Assembly: GCA_026874595.1 (NCBI GenBank)
Contig: CM049308.1
Location: 49,524,124 to 49,588,123, forward strand
Length of the DNA: 64,000 nucleotides
Direction of reading: 5' to 3'
DNA from: Sipunculus nudus
Taxonomy: Eukaryota; Annelida; Sipuncula; Golfingiida; Sipunculidae
In this document: positions 1 to 50,530 of the stretch, one piece after another
Layout: every line of letters starts with the position of its first letter
Position numbering within the stretch: position 1 is the first letter of the stretch
Translations under genes and position numbers: made by a program
The notes under the pieces: generated by a model
Told to the model about the DNA's origin: nothing
The model's database searches: none
The model's input: the letters and a program-made list of their open reading frames with translations, nothing else

Positions 1-405
1 CTGAAGACTGGTACACTCTCAAGACATATTGATGATTAACATAGGACAGAAAGGTGTCTCTGTGAAAGATTTGGTCAAGAACCTCTCTGTTACAGAATTT
101 TTATTGCAATACAGGTATATTATACCACATCTTTCAGTGCAGTCAAAGTTTCATGTCAGCTGTATGTCACTGTGACTTCTTTAATCAATTGATAAAACTT
201 AAAATAATTGTACACATTAAATATTCAGACTTATGTATAACAGGTATAAATGCAAGATTATTTACCATTAATGCATCAAATTTTAATAGAATTTACATAA
301 AAGTACAAGGTGTGAAATTTATATTTAATTGTTTTAATGATATTTAAAAATGTTTAATTAATGAATGGCAGTTATTCTTCGGGAATCAATTCTTTTTTAT
401 GACAG
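1..405. other. Intron, no feature seen
   Basis: AT-rich sequence ending in the acceptor of the first visible exon. No exon with proper splice sites was found here. Confidence 0.5.
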
Positions 406-37876
<37,471 letters not shown>

Positions 37877-38115
37877 AAAGGTGAAGATAACCTGGTGGAC
37901 AACGGTTATCAGTGTGTCAGATGATGGTCTGACTGTAACTGTCTGTAAATAGATTAGTTTAATCAGAGTTACATTATATTTTTTAAGAAATCACCATATG
38001 TATTCATTTGATGATTTCTTATATATTGCAGAGTTTCCAGAAATTATATTCATAATGTACCAGTCTTTACAAAAACACTTTAATATTCAATAAAGGTGAT
38101 ATGGTTTTACAAAAC
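37877..38115 (+). other. 3' UTR
   Basis: AT-rich sequence after the stop codon, ending about 20 nt beyond a canonical AATAAA. The exact cleavage site is inferred. Confidence 0.65.
38089..38094 (+). promoter_or_regulatory. Polyadenylation signal AATAAA
   Basis: Canonical hexamer 213 nt after the stop codon, followed by a GT-rich stretch (GGTGATATGGTTTT). It is the first such signal downstream of the stop. Confidence 0.7.
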
Positions 38116-38599
38116 TATTTTGTTATCGTGCTAGTTGCAAGTTTGTTCTGTTTGTGCCGTTTCAGTGAGATACCAGAAATAGGAGACTGTTTAGTCCTTA
38201 TCATAGCAGGCATTAACACAAGGTTTGTGCCAAGCATTACAAGGGATATTGTCAAATGTAATGAATGCAAATTTGCCAAGTGGAGTTTTCTTACAGTTAT
38301 TTACTGGGACGTAGGCACTGGCACACGATCATTTGATTGGAGCTGCCCTTATTTATCACTGGACAACAAAATTGTTCAATAGCCCGTGACTGAATTATAT
38401 TGAAAAACAAGTGAAATTTATAACAAACACACCAATCGTGTGCTAAAAGGAATGCATATTCTTTTTCTGAGCAGAACTTTTACAGCTCCCCTGTGTCTGC
38501 TCTCTATCCATATACTGAATGTTTACTTGGTGCTAGACCTACTGACTTCATTTAACAACTGCAAGTTCCTTATGTGAATCTAGATCCATGAACTGAGCA

Positions 38600-39518
38600 A
38601 AGCCAATTTTTTTAGCAAACCTGTGAGCTTATGCAATTGTGCGGCGTCATCCGTCGTGCGTCGTCTGTCGTGCGTCGTCTCTACGTTAACCTTAGCTATC
38701 TCGAAAACAGCAGAAACAAGCATCACCAATTTTTTTGCAAATAATCAGTCATCCAAAATACTATATCAGATTTTGTTTAATTTTTTTTCTAACTGCATTT
38801 TCTTAGATTCTATAGGGAAAAAGCTAAAAAAGCTTTAAAAATCTTCTTCTCCAAAATTGTCCAGCCAAATTGTCCAATATTTCACAGAAATGATCCCTGA
38901 AACAATCTTTCTCAAGTTTGTTCGAATGGTTCCAGTTCGGAGATTTTTGGCCGAGTTACAGGAGGTTGAACTTTGTAAACTGTGCAAAAAAGCATATTAA
39001 AATTTAAATCTCAGAAACGGCTGTAGCTATCATCACCAAATTTTATGCCAATGTTGGTCACATAGGTCATATCTGAAATTGAGGTATTGGTGGCACCACC
39101 TGCTTCGGCCTTTTTTGTACATTGTCATCAGTGCCTGTATCACACTGAGGGCTACAAAAAACTTCTTCTCTGAAACCATATGGCCAAAATTTTAATATCG
39201 CACAGAAATGATCTTAGGGTAGTGCTTTCTGAAGTTTGTTCAAATGGTCTCAGTTCAGTGACTTTTGGCTAAGTTATGGGAAGGTGAGTTTAGTCATATG
39301 TCATAACAGCCCATTTTAGCTCAGTGGCTACAAAGATATTCTTCTCAAAAACCACTGGGCCAAATTCTTAAATCTCGCACATTAATTATCCTCAGATGTT
39401 GATAATTCAAGTTTGTTCAAATGGTTTTGGTTCAGTGCTTTTTTGCTTAGTTACGGGAAGCTGAACTTAGCCAGTTTGCTGTATCGTCCTATATGAGTTA
39501 TAAACCTGCGAAACGTTT
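38600..39518 (+). repeat. Dispersed repeat with CGTCGTCCGTC-like start
   Basis: Contains GCGTCATCCGTCGTGCGTCG followed by three loosely repeated blocks (AAAATCTTCTTCTCCAAAA, CAAGTTTGTTCAAATGGTT, TTGGCTAAGTTATGGG) about 220 bp apart. I associate this layout with dispersed repeats of bivalve genomes (memory, not a search). It abuts the AGCTCAGCTGA element. Confidence 0.55.
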
Positions 39519-42500
39519 TTAGCTCAGCTGACTGAAAGTCATCTGAGCTATAGCGATCACTCTTTGTCCGTCGTCCGTCTGTCCGTCTGTCCGTCCGTTA
39601 ACCAGGCACAAATCGTAACCGCTGGACCTAGAACCTTGTAACTTGGGATTCTGAGAGGTCCATAAAAAATCTCCTTGGAAACCAGAAATTAGGTCTCTGT
39701 TACCCATATCCTTCGAGCTATGGGGCCCAAAATTACCCCCCAGAATAGTCAAAAATTTCATACAAAAACTTCAATATCTCATTAACTACATCACTGATGG
39801 TCATGATTTTCGACATACATATTGATCATGAGATGTTTCATCAGTTTGTGCAGACTGGTGGCGCCACCTGTATTTTTCAATGTTCACGAATTGTTTTCTC
39901 CATTTTTGAGACCTTTAAGGATGAAGTTATCTGTCAACAGGGTACAAATCGTAACGACTGGACCTAGAATCTTCGTTCTTGACACACAGGGAGACCCATG
40001 ATAAGTCTCCATGGAAACCTGAAATTTGGACTCTGTTACCCATATCCTTCGAGCTATGTGGCCCCAAAGTACCCCCCCCCCCAAAAAAGTAAAAAATTTC
40101 TTACAAAAACTTCAATATCTCATTAACTACTTGACTGATGGTCATGATTTTTGGCATACATATTGATCATGAGATGTTACATCACTTCCTGCAGACTGGT
40201 GGCGCCACCTGTATTTTTCAATGTTCACGAATTGTTTTCTCCATTTTTGAGACCTTTAAGGATGAAGTTATCTGTCAACAGGGTACAAATCGTAACGACT
40301 GGACCTAGAGTCTTCGTTCTTGACACACAGGGAGACCCATGATAAGTCTCCAAGGAAACTTGAAATTTGGTCTCTGTTACCCATATCCTTCGAGCTATGT
40401 GGCCCCAAAGTACCCCCCCCCCCCCAAAAAGTAAAAAATTTCATACGAAAACTTCAATATCTCATTAACTACTTGACTGATGGTCATGATTTTTGGCATA
40501 CATATTGATCATGGGATGTTACATCACTTCCTGCAGACTGGTGGCGCCACCTGTATTTTTCAATTTTTTACGAATTTTTTTCTCTATTTGTGAGACCTTT
40601 AAAAATGTGAACATCTGTTAACAAGGCACAAATCATAAAGACTGGACTTAGAATCTTAATTCTTGACACACTGAGAGGTCCATGAAAAATCTCCTTGGAA
40701 ACCAGAAATTAGGTCTCTGTTACCCATATCCTTTGAGCTATGGGGCCCCAAAGTACCCCCCAGAATAGTAAAAAATTTCATACAAAAACTTCAATATCTC
40801 AATAACTACATCACTGATGGTCTTCATTTTTGGCATACATATTGATCATGAGATGTTCGATCAGTTCCTGCAGACTGGTGGCGCCACCTGTACTGTTTGA
40901 TTTTTTACGATTTTTTCCTCTATTTTTGAGACCTTTGAGGATGCTGTCATCTGTTAGCGTGGCACAAATCGTAACGACTGGACCTAGAATCTTCATTTTC
41001 GACACACTGAGAGACCTATGAAAAGTCTCCATGGAAACCAGAAATTAGGTCTCTGTTACCCATATCCTTCGAGCTATGGGGCCCAAAATTACCCCCCAGA
41101 ATAGTAAAAAATTTCATACAAAAACTTCAATATCTCATTAACTACATCACTGATGGTCATGATTTTCGACATACATATTGATCATGAGATGTTTCATCAG
41201 TTTGTGCAGACTGGTGGCGCCACCTGTATTTTTATAATGTTCACGAATTGTTTTCTCCATTTTTGAGACCTTTAAGGATGTAGTTATCTGTCAACAGGGT
41301 ACAAATCGTAACGACTGGACCTAGAATCTTCATTCTTGACACACAGGGAGACCCATGATAAGTCTCCATGGAAACCTGAAATTTGGTCTCTGTTACCCAT
41401 ATCATTTGAGCTATGGCACTCCAAAGTACAGCTCAGAATAATGGAAAATTTGATACAAAAGCTAAAGTATCTGAACAACTAATGCAGAGATAACCATAAT
41501 TGTTTGCATGGATATTGATCATGGAGTGTTTCATAAGTTTCTGCAGACTGGTGGCACCACCTGTATTTGTTCGGTTTTTTTTTACGAAATTTTTCTGTAT
41601 TTTTGAGACCTTTAAAGATATGAACATCTGTTAACAGGGCACAAATCATAAAAACTGGACCAAGAATCTTCATTCTTGACACACAGGGAGACCCATGAAA
41701 AGTCTCCATGGAAACTTGAAATTAGGTCTCTGTTACCCATATTCTTTAAGCTGAATGGGTCCAAAATACCCCCCCCCCCCCAGAATAATGGAAAATTTGA
41801 TACAAAAACTGCAGTATTTCAATAACTACAACACTGATGGTCATGATTTTTGGCATACATATTGATCATGAGCTGTTCCATCAGTTTCTGCAGACTGGGT
41901 GTGCCACCTCTATTTTTTTTCAAATTTTTACAAATTTTTTTCTTTTTTTTTGAGACCTTTAAAGATGTGGTTATCTGTCAACAGGGTACAAATCGCAACA
42001 ACTGGACCTAGAATCTTCATTCTTGTCATGCAAGGAGGCCCATGAAAGGTGCCTGTGGAAACTTGAAATTAGGTCTCTGTTACCCATATCCTTCAAGCTA
42101 TAGGACTCCGAAGTATCCCTCAGAATAATGGACAATTTGATACAAAAACTGAAGTATCTGAACAACTAATGCAGAGATCACCATGATTTTTTGCATGGAT
42201 ATTGACCATTAAGTGTTTTTATTAGTTTCTGCAGACTGGTGGAGCCACCTGTATTTTTGTATCCGCCAAAACGAAGTTTTGGGGATACTATGTTTTTGAC
42301 CGAGTTCCTCCGCCGCGGCGGCGTTCGTTTCCAGAGAGCTCCTCGGAGACTAATGGACCGATTTTTCCCAAACTTACACCTATTATCGGGTCACATGTGA
42401 ACTGGTGCCTAACCAATTTGCATTGACCTCTGACCTTTCCTCTCTATCCAGTGTCCATTTGTGGGTCTGTTTCCACTCATTAACCCTCATATCTCGGGAA

Positions 42501-43611
42501 CCGTTTGACCGATCAGGAAATAAAATTGATACAAATGTAGCCCTTGGATTGCTTTATAACATACACAAAAAATGGTGGCGTCACCTGTAACCATGTTTGC
42601 ACAGTCTATCTGTTCATCTGCCTTTGGTTAAAATCACTCATATCTCTGCAGTGAATTGACTAATTCACCTGAAATTCGTCATGTGTATACATCCAGGATA
42701 GCTTTCTTGATTTTATGAAAGGTGGCGCCACCTACGTTCATGTTCACGCTGATGACATCCAAGCTTATATATCGGGAACCATTTGACCGATCAGGAAATA
42801 AAATTTATACAAATGTAGCCCTTTGATAGCTCTGTAACATACACAAAAAATGGTGGCGCCACCTGTAACAATGTTTGCAAAGCGTCTGTCTGTTAGTCTG
42901 CCATGGCCTAAAATTACTTATTTCTCTGTAGTGGTTCGACATAACTGCCTAAAATTTTGCAGGTTTATACATCGTGGAAAGCTTTCTTGATTTTATGACA
43001 GGTGGCGCCACCTACATTCAAGTTAACGCTGGACACATCCAAGCTCATATCTCAGGAACCATTTGACCGATTGGGCCAAAATTGTGCATGTGTTAAGATC
43101 TCACATAGGTCTTTATCATACACAAAACTGGAGGGGTTACCTGCAAAGATTTTTGCACAGTGTTTCTCTGTTTGTCTGCCATGGGCAAAAATGGCTCATA
43201 TACATGTAGTGGTTTGACTTTTCTGCCTAAAATTTTGCAGGTGTATACAACTTGGACAGCTTTCTGGATTTGTGGTAGGTGGCACAACCTACATAAACAT
43301 TTAGGCTGCAGACATCCATGCTAATATGCAACATACCTCACTCTATTTCCCCTTGCCACTCAATCCATGCCTCACTATCCGATTTTGGCAGATACATGTA
43401 GTCACTTGTCGGTTACCCGTATTCTAGTTTTAAAAGTTTACACATTTTTCTCTATTTTTGAGATATATAAATACAGACTAAATCTTGGCCTGTTGGTTAA
43501 TCTGTTTGATGCTTCAGTTGAATGGGTATATACTACCATTCTGATGATAAAATTTCCTTTTGCAAATCTCTTCCCAGTCAGCTGAGCGTCATGACCCATG
43601 GGTCACTTGTT
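39519..43611 (+). mobile_element. AGCTCAGCTGA family element with ~341-bp internal tandem units
   Basis: Starts TTTAGCTCAGCTGACTGAAA and ends CAGTCAGCTGAGCGTCATGA (43574 on). Eight or so units of ~341 bp (ACAAATCGTAACGACTGG at 39943 and 40284), each with CTGGTGGCGCCACCTGTATT. A GTATCCGCCAAAA element (42257-43436) is inserted inside the last unit; the host sequence TTTTCTCTATTTTTGAGA resumes after it. Confidence 0.75.
42257..43436 (+). mobile_element. GTATCCGCCAAAA family element, copy 3, nested
   Basis: Starts GTATCCGCCAAAACGAAG, contains GGTGGCGCCACC at ~42721, 42851 and 43002, and ends GATTTTGGCAGATACATG to CGTATTCTAG. Both junctions lie within the 341-bp array, which fixes its limits. Confidence 0.75.
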
Positions 43612-44520
43612 TGACAGGTGGTGCCACCTACATTCAAATTTACGCTGCAGACATCCAAGCTCATATCTCAGGAACCATTTGACCGATTGGGCAAAAATTT
43701 TGCATGTTTATAGATCTCACATAGCTCTTTATCATACTCTAAACTGATGGCACCACCTGCAATCATTTTTGCACAGCGTCTGTCTGTTTGTTTGCAGTGG
43801 GACTTATCCACCTGATATTTTGCAGGTTTATACATCTTGGATAGCTTTCTGGATTTTGTGGCAGGTGGCGCCACCTACATTTATGTATATGCTGCAGACT
43901 TTCAGGCTCATATCTCAGGACTGGTTTGACATATTTTGTTTTAAATTTTGCCCGTGTATAGATCTCACATAGCTCTAAATCATACACAAAATTGGCGGTG
44001 CCACCTGACACCATTTTTGCTCAGCAACCATCTGTTCAACTGCCTTGGGATAAAAACACTCATATCTCTGCATTGGTTGGACTTATCCACCTGAAATTTT
44101 GTATGTGTATACATCCTGGACAGCTTTCTGGATTTTGTGATAGGTTGCGCAACCTACACACACATTTTGGCTGTAGACATCCAGACTATTATGCAACACA
44201 TCTCACTCTATTTCCCCTTGCCACTCAATCCATGCCTCACTTCAGCTTTCCCACTCTGATTTTGGCGGATACAAGTAGTCGCTTGTTGACTACTCATATT
44301 CTAGTTTTTGTGTTGTGTGCACCCATGCCAGAATTGCTGCAGCGATGTTTGTTTAATTTTATTTTTTATTTGTTCTAAGTGTTTAGTACTTGCATTGTTC
44401 ATATACATGTTACACATGTTCTTGAAGAGTAATGGTCCAGCATTGAAGCATTATACCTGGTGTAATCTCATTATACAGGTTCGCATTAGGCCTGTAGGCC
44501 TTGTTTTTTTCCCAGTCAAA
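43612..44520 (+). mobile_element. GTATCCGCCAAAA family element, copy 4 (3' part)
   Basis: Begins within a unit (GACAGGTGGTGCCACCTACA) right after the AGCTCAGCTGA element and runs through GATTTTGGCGGATACAAG to the conserved 3' module ending AGGCCTGTAGGCCTTG (44503). Confidence 0.7.
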
Positions 44521-44689
44521 CCAATGGTAACTGTTCCAATCAGTCCCTATAAAGTGAAAAGAACTGTGGTACTCAGTTCCTTGCTGTGGTACTCCGTGTG
44601 GCCTATTAAAGGATACACACCAGGGGAAATTAAATCCAGATGTCTTCATACAAATTTTGCAACAATAAAATAGGTTAATGCAGTCAGAA

Positions 44690-47600
44690 AGAAAAAGGCT
44701 GTTAACAAAACGTGAACACAAATCTGTGAAGCTAATATGACAGGAGAGCATTGTGCAGACCCAATAAAAAAGTATAAGACCATCAACAAAACGTGAACAC
44801 TTAAATCTGTGAAGCTAATATGACAGGAGAGCATTGTGCAGACCCAATAAAAAAGTATAAGACCGTCAACAAAACGTGATCACTTAAATCTGTGAAGCTA
44901 ATATGACAGGAGAGCATTGTGCAGACCCAATAAAAAAGTATAAGACCATCAACAAAACGTGATCACTTAAATCTGTGAAGCTAATATGACAGGAGAGCAT
45001 TGTGCAGACCCAATAAAAAAGTATAAGACCATCAACAAAACGTGAACACTTAAATCTGTGAAGCTAATATGACAGGAGAGCATTGTGCAGACCCAATAAA
45101 AAAGTATAAGACCGTCAACAAAACGTGATCACTTAAATCTGTGAAGCTAATATGACAGGAGAGCATTGTGCAGACCCAATAAAAAAGTATAAGACCATCA
45201 ACAAAACGTGATCACTTAAATCTGTGAAGCTAATATGACAGGAGAGCGTGAACACTTAAATCTGTGAAGGTTATATGACAGGAGAGCATTGTGCAGACCC
45301 AATAAAAAAGTATAAGACCATCAACAAAACGTGATCACTTAAATCTGTGAAGCTAATATGACAGGAGAGCATTGTGCAGACCCAATAAAAAAGTATATGA
45401 CCATCAACAAAACGTGAACACTTAAATCTGTGAAGCTTATATGACAGGAGAGCATTGTGCAGACCCAATAAAAAAGTATAAGACCATCAACAAAACGTGA
45501 TCACTTAAATCTTTAAAGCTAATGAGACAGGAGAGCATTGTGCAGACCCAATAAAAAAGTATAAGACCATCAACAAAACGTGAACACTTAAATCTGTGAA
45601 GCTAATATCACAGGAGAGCATTGTGCAGACCCAATAAAAAAGTATAAGACCATCAACAAAACGTGAACACTTAAATCTTTAAAACTAATGAGACAGGAGA
45701 GCATTGTGCAGACCCAATAAAAAAGTATAAGACCATCAAGAAAACGTGATCACTTAAATCTTTAAAGCTAATGAGCAGGAGAGCATTGTGCAGACCCAAT
45801 AAAAAAATATAAGACCATCAACAAAACGTGATCACTTAAATCTTTAAAGCTAATGAGACAGGAGAGCATTGTGCAGACCCAATAAAAAAGTATAAGACCA
45901 TCAACAAAACGTGATCACTTAAATCTGTGAAGCTAATATGACAGGAGAGCATTGTGCAGACCCAATAAAAAAGTATAAGACCATCAACAAAACGTGATCA
46001 CTTAAATCTGTGAAGCTAATATGACAGGAGAGCATTGTGCAGACCCAATAAAAAAGTATAAGACCATCAACAAAACGTGATCACTTAAATCTTTAAAGCT
46101 AATGAGACAGGAGAGCATTGTGCAGACCCAATAAAAAAGTATAAGACCATCAACAAAACGTGATCACTTAAATCTTTAAAGCTAATGAGACAGGAGAGCA
46201 TTGTGCAGACCCAATAAAAAAGTATAAGACCATCAACAAAACGTGATCACTTAAATCTTTAAAGCTAATGAGACAGGAGAGCATTGTGCAGACCCAATAA
46301 AAAAGTATAAGACCATCAACAAAACGTGATCACTTAAATCTGTGAAGCTAATATGACAGGAGAGCATTGTGCAGACCCAATAAAAAAGTATAAGACCATC
46401 AACAAAACGTGATCACTTAAATCTGTGAAGCTAATATGACAGGAGAGCATTGTGCAGACCCAATAAAAAAGTATAAGACCATCAACAAAACGTGATCACT
46501 TAAATCTTTAAAGCTAATGAGACAGGAGAGCATTGTGCAGACCCAATAAAAAAGTATAAGACCATCAACAAAACGTGATCACTTAAATCTTTAAAGCTAA
46601 TGAGACAGGAGAGCATTGTGCAGACCCAATAAAAAAGTATAAGACCATCAACAAAACGTGATCAATTAAATCTTTAAAGCTAATGAGACAGGAGAGCATT
46701 GTGCAGACCCAATAAAAAAGTATAAGACCATCAACAAAACGTGATCACTTAAATCTTTAAAGCTAATGAGACAGGAGAGCATTGTGCAGACCCAATAAAA
46801 AAATATAAGACCATCAACAAAACGTGAACACTTAAATCTTTAAAGCTAATATGACAGGAGAGCATTGTGCAGACCTAATTAAAAAAGTATAAGACCATCA
46901 ACAAAACGTGAACACTTAAATCTGTGAAGCTAATATGACAGGAGAGCATTGTGCAGACCCAATAAAAAAGTATAAGACCATCAACAAAACGTGAACACTT
47001 AAATCTGTGAAGCTAATATGACAGGAGAGCATTGTGCAGACCCAATAAAAAAGTATAAGACCATCAACAAAACGTGAACACTTAAATCTGTGAAGCTAAT
47101 ATGACAGGAGAGCATTGTGCAGACCCAATAAAAAAGTATAAGACCATCAACAAAACGTGAACACTTCAATCTGTGAAGCTAATATGACAGGAGAGCATTG
47201 TGCAGACCCAATAAAAAAGTATAAGACCATCAACAAAACGTGAACACTTAAATCTGTGAAGCTAATATGACAGGAGAGCATTGTGCAGACCCAATAAAAA
47301 AGTATAAGACCATCAACAAAACGTGAACACTTAAATCTGTGAAGCTAATATGACAGGAGAGCATTGTGCAGACCCAATAAAAAAGTATAAGACCATCAAC
47401 AAAACGTGAACACTTAAATCTGTGAAGCTAATATGACAGGAGAGCTTTGTGCAGACCCAATAAAAAAGTATAAGATCATCAACAAAACGTGAACACTTAA
47501 ATCTGTGAAGCTAATATGACAGGAGAGCATTGTGCAGACACAATAAAAAAATATAAGACCATCAACAAAACGTGAACACTTTAATCTGTGAAGCTAATAT

Positions 47601-50530
47601 GACAGGAGAGCATTGTGCAGACCCAATAAAAAAGTATAAGACCATCAACAAAACGTGAACACTTAAATCTGTGAAGCTAATATGACAGGAGAGCATTGTG
47701 CAGACCCAATAAAAAAATATAAGACCATCAACAAAACGTGAACACTTAAATCTGTGAAGCTAATATGACAGGAGAGCATTGTGCAGACCCAATAAAAAAG
47801 TATAAGACCATCAACAAAACGTGAACACTTAAATCTGTGAAGCTAATATGACAATAGAGCATTGTGCAGACCCAATTAAAAAGTAAAAGACCACCAACAA
47901 AACGTGAACACTTAAATCTGTGAAGCTAATATGACAGGAGAGCATTGTGCAGACCCAATAAAAAAGTATAAGACCACCAACAAAACGTGAACACTTAAAT
48001 CTGTGAAGCTAATGAGACAGGAGAGCATTGTGCAGACCCAATAAAAAAGTATAAGACCATCAACAAAACGTGAACACTTAAATCTGTGAAGCTAATGAGA
48101 CAGGAGAGCTTTGTGCAGACCCAATAAAAAAGTATAAGACCATCAACAAAACGTGAACACTTAAATCTGTGAAGCTAATATGACAGGAGAGCATTGTGCA
48201 GACCCAATAAAAAAGTATAAGACCATCAACAAAACGTGAACACTTAAATCTGTGAAGCTAATATGACAGGAGAGCATTGTGCAGACCCAATAAAAAAGTA
48301 TAAGACCATCAACAAAACGTGATCACTTAAATCTTTAAAGCTACCGAGACAGGAGAGCATTGTGCAGACCCAATAAAAAAGTATAAGACCAACAACAAAA
48401 CGTGATCACTCAAATCTTTAAAGCTAATGAGACAGGAGAGCATTGTGCAGACCCAATAAAAAAAGTATAAGACCATCAACAAAACGTGATCACTTAAATC
48501 TTTAGAGCTAATGAGACAGGAGAGCATTGTGCAGACCAAATAAAAAAGTATAAGACCATCAACAAAACGTGATCACTTAAATCTGTGAAGCTAATATGAC
48601 AGGACAGCATTGTGCAGACCCAATAAAAAAGTATAAGACCATCAACAAAACGTGATCACTTAAATCTGTGAAGCTAATATGACAGGAGAGCATAGTGCAG
48701 ACCCAATTAAAAAGTATAAGACCATCAACAAAACGTGATCACTTAAATCTTTAAAGCTTATGAGACAGGAGAGCATTGTGCAGACCAAATAAAAAAGTAT
48801 AAGACCATCAACAAAACGTGATCACTTAAATCTTTAAAGCTAATGAGACAGGAGAGCATTGTGCAGACTCAATAAAAAAGTATAAGACCATCAACAAAAC
48901 GTGATCACTTAAATCTTTAAAGCTAATGAGACAGGAGAGCATTGTGCAGACCCAATAAAAAAGTATAAGACCATCAACAAAACGTGATCACTTAAATCTT
49001 TAAAGCTAATGAGACAGGACAGCATTGTGCAGACCCAATAAAAAAGTATAAGACCATCAACAAATCGTGATCACCTAAATCTTTAAAGCTAATATGACAG
49101 GAGAGCATTGTGCAGACTCAATAAAAAAGTATAAGACCATCAACAAAACGTGATCACTTAAATCTTTAAAGCTAATGAGACAGGAGAGCATTGTGCAGAC
49201 CCAATAAAAAAGTATAAGACCATTAACAAAATGTGAACACTTAAATCTGTGAAGCTAATATGACAGGAGAGCATTGTGCAGACCCAATAAAAAAGTATAA
49301 GACCATCATCAAAACGTGATCACTTAAATCTTAAAGCTAATATGACAGGAGAGCATTGTGCAGACCCAATAAAAAAGTATAAGACCATCAACAAAACGTG
49401 ATCACTTAAATCTTTAAAGCTAATGAGACAGGAGAGCATTGTGCAGACCCAATAAAAAAGTATAAGACCATCAACAAAACGTGAACACTTAAATCTGTGA
49501 AGCTAATATGACAGGACAGCATTGTGCAGACCCAATAAAAAAGTATAAGACCATCAACAAAACGTGATCACTTAAATCTGTGAAGCTAATATGACAGGAG
49601 AGCATAGTGCAGACCCAATTAAAAAGTATAAGACCATCAACAAAACGTGATCACTTAAATCTTTAAAGCTTATGAGACAGGAGAGCATTGTGCAGACCAA
49701 ATAAAAAAGTATAAGACCATCAACAAAACGTGATCACTTAAATCTTTAAAGCTAATGAGACAGGAGAGCATTGTGCAGACTCAATAAAAAAGTATAAGAC
49801 CATCAACAAAACGTGATCACTTAAATCTTTAAAGCTAATGAGACAGGAGAGCATTGTGCAGACCCAATAAAAAAGTATAAGACCATTAACAAAACGTGAT
49901 CACTTAAATCTTTAAAGCTAATGAGACAGGAGAGCATTGTGCAGACCCAATAAAAAAGTATAAGACCATCAACAAAACGTGATCACTTAAATCTTTAAAG
50001 CTAATGAGACAGGAGAGCATTGTGCAGACCCAATAAAAAAGTATAAGACCATCAACAAAACGTGATCACTTAAATCTTTAAAGCTAATGAGACAGGACAG
50101 CATTGTGCAGACCCAATAAAAAAGTATAAGACCATCAACAAAACGTGATCACTTAAATCTTTAAAGCTAATATGACAGGAGAGCATTGTGCAGACCCAAT
50201 AAAAAAGTATAAGACCATCAACAAAACGTGATCACTTAAATCTTTAAAGCTAATATGACAGGAGAGCATTGTGCAGACCCAATAAAAAAGTATAAGACCA
50301 TCAACAAAACGTGATCACTTAAATCTTTAAAGCTAATGAGACAGGACAGCATTGTGCAGACCCAATAAAAAAGTATAAGACCATCAACAAAACGTGATCA
50401 CGTAAATCTTTAAAGCTAATATGACAGGAGAGCATTGTGCAGACCCAATAAAAAAGTATAAGACCATCAACAAAACGTGATCACTTAAATCTTTAAAGCT
50501 AATATGACAGGAGAGCATTGTGCAGACCCG
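44690..50530. repeat. 83-bp satellite array, about 70 monomers
   Basis: The monomer contains AGACCATCAACAAAACGTGA, TCACTTAAATCT, GACAGGAGAGCATTGTGCAG and ACCCAATAAAAAAGTATA. Two variants differ at GTGAACAC/CTGTGAAGC/AATATGAC versus GTGATCAC/CTTTAAAGC/AATGAGAC and occur in blocks. A block carrying rare variants (GGACAGC, AGCATAGTGC, AGCTTATGAG) occurs at 48601 and again at 49513, 912 bp apart: eleven monomers minus a one-base deletion. Minus-strand open frames in it are shadows of the repeat. Confidence 0.96.

Noticed and set aside
38101-38382. 93-codon open frame right after the poly(A) signal
   Set aside because: No splice or promoter context, AT-rich composition, no recognisable domain; likely chance.
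45271-45468. Minus-strand frames such as LSDHVLLMVLYFFIGSAQC
   Set aside because: Repeat translations of the 83-bp satellite.
44690-50530. Regular direct repeats resembling a CRISPR-type array
   Set aside because: The whole 83-bp period is repeated; there are no unique spacers and the genome is eukaryotic.
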